This document shows positions 45,535-53,968 of a stretch of DNA of 64,000 nt, piece after piece. A program made the translations under genes and the position numbers. The notes beneath the pieces were generated by a model. It saw only the letters and a list, made by a program, of their open reading frames with translations. It was not told the DNA's origin and did no database searches. Within the stretch, counting starts at the first letter, position 1. Each line of letters starts with the position of its first letter. This DNA comes from an uncultured Bacteroidia bacterium (GTDB lineage Bacteria > Bacteroidota > Bacteroidia > Bacteroidales > Prolixibacteraceae): positions 62,001 to 126,000 of the forward strand of contig CAIXCY010000014.1 of assembly GCA_903918045.1 (NCBI GenBank), read 5' to 3'.

Positions 45535-46458
45535 ATGACATTTACCAATAGCCAGAAAACAGGAGTAATTGCGACAGTATTTTTTCATGGAATGCTTTTG
45601 CTTTTTCTATTGTTAATGGTATTGACCCTTCCAGCTCCCCCTCCACAAGAGGAAGGTTTTCTGGTTGATTTTGGGAATTCTCCAACAGGACTGGGGTTAG
45701 AGGAGCCTTCTGCAGCGGAGGGTATTGAAAAATTAGCAGCTACAAAAAAAGTTGCACCTGTCACTCATTCGGTAAGCAAACCCAAACCATCCAATAAAGC
45801 CCAGGATAAGGGGGATGAAGACTTATTAACTCAGGAGTATGAAAAGACAGTCCAGCTTGCTGCAAATGCGAAGAAAAAAATTATAAGGGAGAATAAACTA
45901 AAGCTAGATGAGGAACGGCAGCTAAAGGCCCGTGAAGAGCAACAACGCAGAGATGAAGCCTTCGAGAAACAGAAGCAAGAGGCTGAGGAGAACAGAATAC
46001 GACAGGATCAGGAGCGGAAAATTGGTGCAATCAACTCGCGTGCAAAAAATGCTTTCGGTGGAGGGAAAACCGATAACGGATCCAAAAGCACAAGTCAGGG
46101 AAATACCTATGGCAGTGGCAATCAGGGAAGCCCTGATGGCACTCCCGGAGCGAATCAGTATGGAATTGGAGGGGGAGAAGGAAAAGGGATTTCCTATAAC
46201 TTATCCGGTCGGAATGCACGGTCTCTTCCAAAGCCCGCTTTCCCGGGTAATGAAGCCGGGATCGTCGTAGTGGAGGTGACTGTAGACAAATTTGGGAAAG
46301 TTACAAAGGCATTGCCGGGCGTCAAGGGATCCAACACCGTTGATCCTGATCTGCTTGAAGCAGCCAGAAAAGCAGCGTCAGCAGCAAGTTTTAATACAGA
46401 CAGGAATGCTCCAGCTTATCAAAAGGGAACTATTACTTACCATTTTATACTCCAGTAA
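45535..46458 (+). CDS. TonB-like energy transducer
   Basis: Inner-membrane protein that links proton motive force to outer-membrane receptors. The N-terminus has one membrane helix (about residues 10-33) followed by a Pro-rich stretch. A charged predicted coiled coil rich in E, K, Q and R (about 100-165), a Gly/Ser/Asn-rich linker (about 172-215), and a C-terminal TonB-C domain (about 222-307; VVVEVTVDKFGKV) follow. The ATG at 45535 is chosen because it starts just before the helix; an in-frame TTG at 45496 adds 13 unlikely residues. No ExbB or ExbD gene lies beside it, so it must borrow a motor encoded elsewhere. Confidence 0.82.
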   Translation: MTFTNSQKTGVIATVFFHGMLLLFLLLMVLTLPAPPPQEEGFLVDFGNSPTGLGLEEPSAAEGIEKLAATKKVAPVTHSVSKPKPSNKAQDKGDEDLLTQEYEKTVQLAANAKKKIIRENKLKLDEERQLKAREEQQRRDEAFEKQKQEAEENRIRQDQERKIGAINSRAKNAFGGGKTDNGSKSTSQGNTYGSGNQGSPDGTPGANQYGIGGGEGKGISYNLSGRNARSLPKPAFPGNEAGIVVVEVTVDKFGKVTKALPGVKGSNTVDPDLLEAARKAASAASFNTDRNAPAYQKGTITYHFILQ

Positions 46459-46766
46459 GCAGTTGTCATATTTGATTTCCAGATTTAAGTAGCACTGCCA
46501 GTTTCACCTTCGCTGTCATAAAATTTCTTTAAACATTCATAAGACACGTTAAATATCTAAAAATAGTTCGCCAGGCCTAAATATAATTTCCAATTTGATT
46601 GTATCTTTATGGGCATTGTATTCGGGATGGCATTCCAAAAGAGCATCCGGCTAATGTTTTGAACAGGCTAAATCGATCGATAATTGAATACGCCGGTATC
46701 AAATAAAATTGAGAGTTGAAGATTCTTATTGATTATAAATTATCATAAATTCTAAACTTGAATATT
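46459..46766. other. Intergenic region, nothing recognised
   Basis: The 308 bases after the TonB-like gene contain no convincing gene, tRNA or terminator. The last 80 bases are AT-rich and probably hold the promoter of the next gene. Confidence 0.4.
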
Positions 46767-47423
46767 ATGAATATTTCATCCTACCCCGAACGTGAATTGC
46801 TTAAGATTGCTTCAGGATTTAAAAAACATCTGAAAGATAAATTTCCAGCCATGAAAGGCGATAGTTCTGGAATGGGCAACGATTTCATTTATAAATTTAA
46901 GGCGTTATTTTACGAAATTCAGGCTCATCCATGGGAGCCAGAAGCAGAAAACTTAACTGCTAAATATAAACTCGATCTTGACGCGCTTATCGAACAGTTA
47001 AGAAATTTTCTGCTGATTTTCCGGTTTTACCTGCAAAAGGCATTTCCTTATGATTCTGAATTATGTGAATCTTTCGGATATGTGCAGGTGGAAAAGGTAA
47101 CTCATGATTATGCTGAATTACGATTATTTCTTGAAAGAACATTAAATCTGATTAGTGAGAAAAGAACTTTCTTAAGAACGGCCAATTGTCCGGAATCAAC
47201 TCTGGAAGAGATTATAAGCTTTTCAAATCAGATTACCGAAGTTCATGATGAAATGTTGAAATATTCTCAAAAGCAAGAGCTTCAGAACCGCACCTATCAG
47301 AATAATATGAAGGAGCTCTTTAAATTGATGGAGATAGTCCATGAGGCTGCCTCAAAAAATCTTCAGGATGACCCTGAATCGCTCCGACATTTAACTTTTC
47401 CCTCTAAAGAATACATCCACTAA
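46767..47423 (+). CDS. Hypothetical helical protein
   Basis: I do not recognise a family. From the ATG at 46767 it encodes 218 residues with no signal peptide or membrane helix. It is predicted almost entirely alpha-helical, with charged amphipathic segments (DALIEQLRNFLLIFRFYLQKAF region, about 75-95, and ELRLFLERTLNLISEKRTFL, about 118-137). An in-frame TTG at 46758 is a less likely start. It stands alone between the TonB-like gene and the convergent cell-wall-peptide genes. Confidence 0.55.
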   Translation: MNISSYPERELLKIASGFKKHLKDKFPAMKGDSSGMGNDFIYKFKALFYEIQAHPWEPEAENLTAKYKLDLDALIEQLRNFLLIFRFYLQKAFPYDSELCESFGYVQVEKVTHDYAELRLFLERTLNLISEKRTFLRTANCPESTLEEIISFSNQITEVHDEMLKYSQKQELQNRTYQNNMKELFKLMEIVHEAASKNLQDDPESLRHLTFPSKEYIH

Positions 47424-47563
47424 CGAAAGCAAAATAGAAATAATGTCGTTGGTAAAAATCCTTTGGGAGAAAAGAGTAACGGTTCTCAAACCGGAATGAT
47501 GAGGGTAACCTGTTTACTTCTGATACCCCCATTATAATTATAAATCTTTATCCGGAAGGATAC

Positions 47564-48703
47564 CTATTTTAGCTGAACCCCTATACCGGGTAAATCAGAT
47601 AAGGTTATTTTTCCATTTATTACCTGAACACCGCTAAACAGATCATTGCTAATCAATAAATTACCATCCAGATCGGCCCAGTCTGCAAGGGGAGATAATT
47701 GTGCAGCGGCAGATACGGCGCACGATGTTTCTGTCATACAACCAATCATCACCTTCATTCCCATGATCTTAGCCATGGTGGCCATCTTAAAGGCATTCCG
47801 CATTCCTCCGCATTTCATTAATTTGATATTAATACCGGAATAGACTTTATTAATTGAAAGCAGATCACCAACAGTCTGAACAGCCTCGTCTGCCATAATT
47901 GGGAGAGGACTGTTTTCTGTCAGCCATGCCATATCCTCAATTGCAAGTTTACTCATGGGTTGCTCAATAAACACAACTCCCTGGCTGGCAAGCCAATGAA
48001 TCATATCCAGAGCCATCTGCCGGTCCTTCCATCCCTGATTAACATCAACACACAATGGTTTATTCGTAACAGAGCGGATGGCTGTAATCATCTCTTTATC
48101 ATTATCCCTCCCTAATTTGACCTTTAATATTTTGAAAATATCCGCCTCCGCAACTTTGGACTTCACAACCTCAGGGGTATCCATGCCAATTGTGAAGCTT
48201 GTATTGGGTGTTCTAGCCCGGTTTAATCCCCACAGTTTATGCCATGGCTTTTGCAATATCTTACCTACCAGATCGTGCAAAGCAATATCCACTGAAGCTT
48301 TGGCTGCGTGGTTTCCGGAAGCCAAATCATCAATATATTGGGTGATATCCTCCAATTCAAAGGGATCACTGAAGGATGACAGGTCGACCTTTTTGAGAAA
48401 TTCAGTGGCAGTCTGATGACTCTCACCCAGATAAGGAGGCATACTGGCTTCCCCGTAACCAATAATTCCATCATATTCGATTTCAGTGAGCATAACCGGA
48501 GTAGAAGTTCGCGAATTATTTGCAATTGTAAAGACATGCTTTAACTGAAGGTCATAGGGGCGAAAGCGCAACTTCAACGGTGAACCTTTCGATGATTTTT
48601 CAACTGAAGGATGAGCACTGCCCATAGCTGAACGAGCAGCCGGAAGGAGTATACTTCCACCGGCTAAACCACTGTATTTCAAAAAGTCACGTCTGTTACC
48701 CAT
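47564..48703 (-). CDS. Tat-exported L-Ala-D/L-Glu (dipeptide) epimerase
   Basis: Enolase-superfamily enzyme of the muconate-lactonising subgroup that epimerises dipeptides such as the L-Ala-D-Glu released from peptidoglycan. A twin-arginine signal (RRDFLK at residues 4-9, then a hydrophobic stretch) implies export, unusual because the best-known homologues are cytoplasmic. The catalytic KVK pair is K194/K196, metal ligands are D220, E247 and D272, and the second catalytic base K294 lies in NIKLMKCGG. The 379-residue length includes the leader. It is the last gene of the leftward set with NlpC/P60 and transglutaminase-like proteins. Confidence 0.85.
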   Translation of the reverse strand: MGNRRDFLKYSGLAGGSILLPAARSAMGSAHPSVEKSSKGSPLKLRFRPYDLQLKHVFTIANNSRTSTPVMLTEIEYDGIIGYGEASMPPYLGESHQTATEFLKKVDLSSFSDPFELEDITQYIDDLASGNHAAKASVDIALHDLVGKILQKPWHKLWGLNRARTPNTSFTIGMDTPEVVKSKVAEADIFKILKVKLGRDNDKEMITAIRSVTNKPLCVDVNQGWKDRQMALDMIHWLASQGVVFIEQPMSKLAIEDMAWLTENSPLPIMADEAVQTVGDLLSINKVYSGINIKLMKCGGMRNAFKMATMAKIMGMKVMIGCMTETSCAVSAAAQLSPLADWADLDGNLLISNDLFSGVQVINGKITLSDLPGIGVQLK

Positions 48704-48723
48704 TCTAAAATTATTTTAACGAA

Positions 48724-49890
48724 TTAATACCACTGATGCATTTTTATAGTCCAATAGCCCGGTTCGGGTAAGGCCCCGATGATTCTTCTGGCACCTACAA
48801 TATTCGAGCAAAGGTCACTATTAAAATTGGCCCTGTTTTTATTAAGGCTATTAATATGTACGCTTCCCGATTCATGGATCAATTCACTATTTCCGATGTA
48901 AATACCAACATGGTTAACCCGAAAAGGCTGTTTGGAACCAAAAAAAAGTAAATCCCCTTGCTTTAGATTATCGAAACCTCTGGATAAATCAACCTCAACA
49001 CCGTGACGAATTTGTTGTGAAGCATCCCTTTCGAGAATTATGCCGTTAAGAAAACATACGGTTTTAACAAAACCACTGCAATCCATCCCTTTGGAGGAGG
49101 TTCCTCCCCACAAATAAGGGAAACCCAAAAACTGTTTTCCATCTACAATCATCCTTTCGCTTCTAAGTGAGACAGAATCTTTCCATTGGTTAAAGTTTAA
49201 CCAATTCAACCCCGGAACATATCCAACTCTCCCATCTGGCAGGATGACCTGAGTCATGCCATGATTTTCAGAGTTCCGGATAACAATGGCCCCTGCAACC
49301 AGGTCACTTATTACCCCTTTTTTCTGAGGATCAGCATAGATTTCACCTTCACTTAACCTGCAAATCAATCGGTTAGCTTTTCGCCAGTTAAGAATCTCTA
49401 AATAGCTCATTGGCTGAACTGCTGATTTATTGGTCCAACCGATATAACGATCGGGTGTCTGAATCAGGAACCATCCATCCTCATCCTTCAAAATACGGAC
49501 AGGTGTACCCATTATTGCCTGAGAAACCATTTCGGAGGCATGGCCAGGTTTGCTTCTCATATTGGCTACGCTTAACGAAATAAGTCCCCACCATTTTTCA
49601 AGGTGTACCGTATCCGGAATAAGTACAGTACTATCAATAATATCAATCCCTTTTTTTGTGAAAAAATTCAACACTGCGGTATTCGCTGCCGGAAACATCG
49701 ATTCCCCTCTTAAAACCAGCTTTGCTCCTCCCCTTTCGATCAAATTAAGATCGCAGATACCGATCCGTCTGTCAGGAACCACACGCCGAACAATACTATC
49801 AACATCGCTTTGGAAGGAAGGGACTGACCTTGACTGACAACTTAGAAACAAAAACAGTAAGGCCCCTGAAATGGAGAATATATTTTTCAT
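48724..49890 (-). CDS. NlpC/P60 peptidase lipoprotein with SH3-like domains
   Basis: Envelope cysteine peptidase, likely cutting gamma-D-Glu-L-Lys/Dap bonds of murein peptides in the manner of YkfC. The signal peptide ends in a lipobox LFLSC (Cys 18), so it is a predicted lipoprotein. Two SH3b-like segments occupy about residues 98-235 (SVANMRSKPGHASEM and GRVGYVPG regions). The catalytic domain has C271 in MDCSGF, H327 in NHVGIYIG and H339. The 388-residue length matches YkfC-type proteins. It precedes the dipeptide epimerase by 20 bases, and both act on the same class of peptide. Confidence 0.87.
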   Translation of the reverse strand: MKNIFSISGALLFLFLSCQSRSVPSFQSDVDSIVRRVVPDRRIGICDLNLIERGGAKLVLRGESMFPAANTAVLNFFTKKGIDIIDSTVLIPDTVHLEKWWGLISLSVANMRSKPGHASEMVSQAIMGTPVRILKDEDGWFLIQTPDRYIGWTNKSAVQPMSYLEILNWRKANRLICRLSEGEIYADPQKKGVISDLVAGAIVIRNSENHGMTQVILPDGRVGYVPGLNWLNFNQWKDSVSLRSERMIVDGKQFLGFPYLWGGTSSKGMDCSGFVKTVCFLNGIILERDASQQIRHGVEVDLSRGFDNLKQGDLLFFGSKQPFRVNHVGIYIGNSELIHESGSVHINSLNKNRANFNSDLCSNIVGARRIIGALPEPGYWTIKMHQWY

Positions 49891-49984
49891 AAAAAAAGTC
49901 GTTTTATTCCATGATGCTTAATAAGCAGACAAAATTAGCATTAATTTAATCGGGTGTCGGGAAGAATAAAATTTATAATCGTGG

Positions 49985-51424
49985 TCAGTATTTAACATCC
50001 ATTTGATAATCCCATTGGTTAAAGTAAAGGTTGCCACCTTTCCATTCCACCTCACCCCGCTGGAAATCATACGGCTCCGATCTGGCGAATTTCTTTTCAG
50101 GTACGAGACTGGAAGCAATCCCGTCATTTACAATCAAACGGTAGGAATCTATTCCACTGATATAAAATTCTTTTAACCGAATATCAGTTGATTTCTGAAG
50201 GTTAAACGACATGTCCAGGGGAACCCATCCGATCCCATCGTAATAAACCTCACACCAGTCATGGAGGTTTACTGCACCTGGATGCATCATCCAGCCACTT
50301 TGCCATTTTACAGGGATTTGCTCGTACCTGGCCATTGTCATAAACAACAACGTTTGCATTCCACAATCTCCCCGTTGGTTGGCAAGTACATAACCGGGGA
50401 TAAAAGGGATAATCGAATACTCCAGGGCGCCAGTCCAGATGATTTTGTCATTGATCCAGTAATAGATTCTTCTTACTTTTTCCACTTCATTTGTCGCACC
50501 CGCTACGATACTGTCTGCCAAATGTTTAATCTCTTTTGTGAAAACAATTTGGGGATATTGCTCAGCCGTATACCTGCTAAAATTGGGAGGGGGTCTAATT
50601 CCTGAATGTTTTTGCAAATTATTCAGATCGAAATATTGGGACCTTGAAACGTATTCAAACTGCAGCTCAAAAACCAACGGTTTTCCCTTTACAGATTTCT
50701 GTTCAAGGTAAATTGAACGCTGCTCAACAGAATCAGGTGCGATGAAGTAGTTGGAAGGGAAAGTATTCTTCAACCGAACACCACTCTGACGGAGATGGTT
50801 CTCATGTGGCCATGGTAACCAGCATCTTACTGTTTCACCATCAGGGACAGCATCGGCTTTAACCTTTAGCTGATAATTAACTTTCAATTTGACTGGCATT
50901 ACTGGTCTCCCATCGGGTCTGCTTAACGGAACTATTTTACCAGTATGATCAAGACAAAAAGCGGATTGCACATCACTGGTTTTATCATCAACCGGAAGAA
51001 GATTCCTACTTTTGAGAATCAATTTAAGATTTGGAACTGCCCGTTTAAAGTAATACCTTTTCCTATCAATTACTCTAAATTCAAGCCAGTTATTCCTATT
51101 CCAAAGCTCACTGTCTGCAACCGAATACCCACGTAATTCCCTTTTTAGAATTACATCGAGCTCCCTGCCAGTCAATGAAAAATCGGCTTTAATCCGGTTG
51201 GCAACATCGATCAGCGATTTAAGTTTAACCGTTGTGACTGGATCAGGGTTGCCAAAGGCTAACAGCAAGTCAGCCCCATGTATTGCATTTGTCAGCTCAC
51301 CTTTATTAAAATCATCGGTGAGCTCGGCCAAGTTTCTGAACGATTGTTTATGGTTTGTACAAGCTGTAAAAAAAAATAATATAACTACGACGTTAAATTG
51401 AAAAAACCATCTCATAAAAATCAA
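49985..51424 (-). CDS. Transglutaminase-like domain lipoprotein
   Basis: Envelope protein with a transglutaminase-like cysteine protease core. The signal peptide is followed by lipobox FFTAC (Cys 22). The catalytic triad is visible as C354 (RGDCGMQ), H388 (NLHDW) and D404 (VPLDMSF), so it is probably active as a peptidase or amidase rather than a crosslinker. The N-terminal 330 residues form a beta-rich region typical of Bacteroidota transglutaminase proteins. It lies 94 bases before the NlpC/P60 gene on the same strand, which suggests a shared role with cell-wall peptides. Confidence 0.82.
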   Translation of the reverse strand: MIFMRWFFQFNVVVILFFFTACTNHKQSFRNLAELTDDFNKGELTNAIHGADLLLAFGNPDPVTTVKLKSLIDVANRIKADFSLTGRELDVILKRELRGYSVADSELWNRNNWLEFRVIDRKRYYFKRAVPNLKLILKSRNLLPVDDKTSDVQSAFCLDHTGKIVPLSRPDGRPVMPVKLKVNYQLKVKADAVPDGETVRCWLPWPHENHLRQSGVRLKNTFPSNYFIAPDSVEQRSIYLEQKSVKGKPLVFELQFEYVSRSQYFDLNNLQKHSGIRPPPNFSRYTAEQYPQIVFTKEIKHLADSIVAGATNEVEKVRRIYYWINDKIIWTGALEYSIIPFIPGYVLANQRGDCGMQTLLFMTMARYEQIPVKWQSGWMMHPGAVNLHDWCEVYYDGIGWVPLDMSFNLQKSTDIRLKEFYISGIDSYRLIVNDGIASSLVPEKKFARSEPYDFQRGEVEWKGGNLYFNQWDYQMDVKY

Positions 51425-51784
51425 ATTGTCACCCTGAAGTGTAGTAAACTAACATTTAAAGCGGAATATTTATAACCCAAATTAGGCAAAATAAGTATAC
51501 AGTATTTTTTTTACTTAGAGATAATATTCTTACAAAGAAATGATAACTTATTATTTTATAACATATTATACCATTTTTTAAGTATAAAAATTTTAAAATA
51601 TATTAAGAATAATTATAAATTATAGCAATTGATACTTACTCTGTGCAAAGTACATAGATTAATCCATACATTCGACAATTCTATATTCAAAAGGTTTAAA
51701 GCGATGGTTTCTGCAGATAATTAATTTCAAATGAATATTATTAAAGGAGACCAGAAAATTTTATAAACATTAAAAAAAGAACAG
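51425..51784. other. AT-rich divergent promoter region
   Basis: The 360 bases separate the leftward cell-wall-peptide genes from the rightward cytochrome operon. The sequence is extremely AT-rich (most of 51470-51640). It must contain the promoters for both units, but I see no full match to the phylum consensus and no RNA-like structure. Confidence 0.45.
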
Positions 51785-52570
51785 ATGACCCGGATTGTTT
51801 ACCGTTTGTACTTAACGATTTATGTGATTTCAGTATTAACAGCATTGATTGGGATAGGTTATTATGGCTTTTCGTTCTATCGGTTACCGATCGAAGAGCG
51901 ATTCTACAGTCCTGATTACGCATTACTTAAACCAAGCGGGCTCATTGGACATGGATTAGGAATTATAGGTTCTTTACTTATTACCCTTGGCGTTTTTTCC
52001 TATATGGCAAGAAAACGGTTGAAGGTTTTTTCAAGGTTGGGATTGATGAAACATTGGCTTGAATTTCATATTTTTCTGTGTGCCCTTGGACCGGTCTTCA
52101 TCCTGTATCATACCTCTTTTAAATTTGGTGGAATAGTATCTGTAAGTTTCTGGAGCCTTGTAGCCGTTGTTGCAAGCGGTGTTGCCGGTCGCTTTATTTA
52201 CCTGCAAATACCACACAGTATTGAGGGGCGGGAATTAAGCCTGCGTGAAGTCGAGGAGATGAAAGATGAGCTTATTGTCTCATTCCAGCAGAAGTATAAT
52301 ATTGATATTTCAGAACTGAATTCGGGGAATGCTGCAGCTATAGAATCGGAAATTAAAGCGAGAAACTTATCCAGAGGAGAGTACAAAACTGTAAAACAAC
52401 TGATTAAAAGTCAACGAAAACTTGTCAAGCGGATTGAACGGCTTGATTTTATGCAGAATATTTTCAAATACTGGCACGTTGCTCACTTGCCCTTTGCATT
52501 AATTATGCTGATAGTAATGATTATACATATTATTGTTGTATTGACATTAGGATATAAATGGATATTTTAA
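51785..52570 (+). CDS. b-type-cytochrome-like membrane protein of the multihaem operon
   Basis: A 261-residue inner-membrane protein with five hydrophobic helices (about residues 8-30, 54-75, 90-110, 116-137 and 232-257). Candidate haem-b ligands are His in or near helices: GLIGHGLG, KHWLEFH, ILYHTSF, WHVAHLPF and IIHIIVV. A charged, helical loop of about 85 residues (about 142-228) separates helices 4 and 5 and is probably cytoplasmic. No exact family is recognised; it resembles the membrane subunits of ferric-reductase or cytochrome-b561-type systems. It is the first gene of the operon, three bases before the Fe-S flavoprotein, suggesting the two form a complex. Confidence 0.7.
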   Translation: MTRIVYRLYLTIYVISVLTALIGIGYYGFSFYRLPIEERFYSPDYALLKPSGLIGHGLGIIGSLLITLGVFSYMARKRLKVFSRLGLMKHWLEFHIFLCALGPVFILYHTSFKFGGIVSVSFWSLVAVVASGVAGRFIYLQIPHSIEGRELSLREVEEMKDELIVSFQQKYNIDISELNSGNAAAIESEIKARNLSRGEYKTVKQLIKSQRKLVKRIERLDFMQNIFKYWHVAHLPFALIMLIVMIIHIIVVLTLGYKWIF

Positions 52571-52573
52571 GGT

Positions 52574-53905
52574 ATGAATGTATTAATTGAAGAAGTTATA
52601 ATTTACGGATTTGCCGCTCTTCTTATTGCAGGTGTCCTGATAATTTATATCAGAAAGCAAATGAGGGAATCGAAGGTTGTTGAAGAGAAGATTCTTGTCG
52701 CAAAAGAAGAGGGGCTATACGAACCGGTTTCACTTTATCCGGTAGTCGATCCGTACAGATGCATCAAAAGTGGCGCTTGTATTGATGCGTGCCCTGAACA
52801 CGACATTTTGGGAATCAGAAACGGCAAGGCTACGATCATCAATGCTTCCCATTGTATCGGTCATGGTGCATGCTTCCGGGCCTGTCCCGTTGAAGCCATA
52901 TCACTTTTTATCGGGACTGATAAACGGGGAGTCGACCTTCCTCACATTAACCCGAATTTTGAGTCTAACGTACCAGGGATTTTTATTGCCGGAGAACTAG
53001 GGGGAATGGGATTAATTAAGAATTCTGTAAAACAAGGGAATGAGGCAGTTGAAAATATTTTTAAATCATTAAAAAAAGAGGCCCTGGCAACCTACGATTT
53101 AATTATCGTGGGAGCTGGTCCGGCAGGCATTTCTGCAGCACTGGCTGCAAAAAAATTAAATATAAATGCATTGGTGTTGGAGCAGGATACCCTCGGCGGA
53201 ACTGTTTTTACTTTTCCGAGGGCAAAAATAGTGATGACCTCTGAAATGGATATCCCCTTGCATGGCAAAGTAAAACTTCATGAAACCTCCAAGAAACAAT
53301 TGCTTGAGTTATGGAAGAGTATATTAAGCAAGAATTCAATTCAGATTCAGGAAAACTCAAAGGTGGAAGCCATTACTCCTGAGGGTAATATATTTAGGGT
53401 AGAAACAGGAAATGGAGAAACAATGACTACCAAAACCATCTTACTTGCCATCGGTCGACGTGGGACTCCGCGGAAACTTAATGTCCCGGGTGAAATCTCT
53501 GAGAAGGTTGCTTACCGTCTACTTGAGCCTGAATTGATCAAAAATAAAAAAATCCTGGTAGTCGGAGGTGGAGATTCTGCCATTGAATCTGCATTATTAT
53601 TAACTGAGCAAAATAAAGTCACCCTCTCATACCGAAGCAATACATTTAGCAGGCTTAAACCCAAAAATACAATTGCCATAAATAATGCAATAAAAAACAA
53701 TCTGATCGAAGTTTTATTCAGTTCCAATGTGATAAGTATCGAATCTGACACTATTTTATATACAAAAGGGGATTCTGAGGAGGTTTACAAACTTGAAAAT
53801 GATCTCGTTTTTATTTTTGCAGGGGGAGAATTACCGATCCAATTTCTAAAAAAAATCGGCATTGAAATTACGACCAAATATGGTGAAGCAATTTTAAAAC
53901 ATTAA
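52574..53905 (+). CDS. Membrane-anchored ferredoxin/FAD oxidoreductase with variant cluster motifs
   Basis: One N-terminal helix (about residues 9-27) is followed by a basic stretch, so the rest is probably cytoplasmic. Two ferredoxin-like motifs follow: C63-x2-S66-x2-C69-x3-C73-P and C94-x2-H97-x2-C100-x3-C104-P. In both, the second Cys of a classical 4Fe-4S site is replaced. From about 173 a thioredoxin-reductase-like fold has GAGPAG (180-185) for FAD, a second VVGGGDSAIES for NAD(P), and LAIGRRGTPRKLNVPGE. No redox CxxC is present. It probably passes electrons between NAD(P)H or a similar carrier and the membrane cytochrome encoded three bases upstream (inference). Confidence 0.82.
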   Translation: MNVLIEEVIIYGFAALLIAGVLIIYIRKQMRESKVVEEKILVAKEEGLYEPVSLYPVVDPYRCIKSGACIDACPEHDILGIRNGKATIINASHCIGHGACFRACPVEAISLFIGTDKRGVDLPHINPNFESNVPGIFIAGELGGMGLIKNSVKQGNEAVENIFKSLKKEALATYDLIIVGAGPAGISAALAAKKLNINALVLEQDTLGGTVFTFPRAKIVMTSEMDIPLHGKVKLHETSKKQLLELWKSILSKNSIQIQENSKVEAITPEGNIFRVETGNGETMTTKTILLAIGRRGTPRKLNVPGEISEKVAYRLLEPELIKNKKILVVGGGDSAIESALLLTEQNKVTLSYRSNTFSRLKPKNTIAINNAIKNNLIEVLFSSNVISIESDTILYTKGDSEEVYKLENDLVFIFAGGELPIQFLKKIGIEITTKYGEAILKH

Positions 53906-53968
53906 TCCAGGAAGTACAATATAGAAAGAAATTCCTGAATAAAAGTCAATAAGTCAAAGACTAATTCA

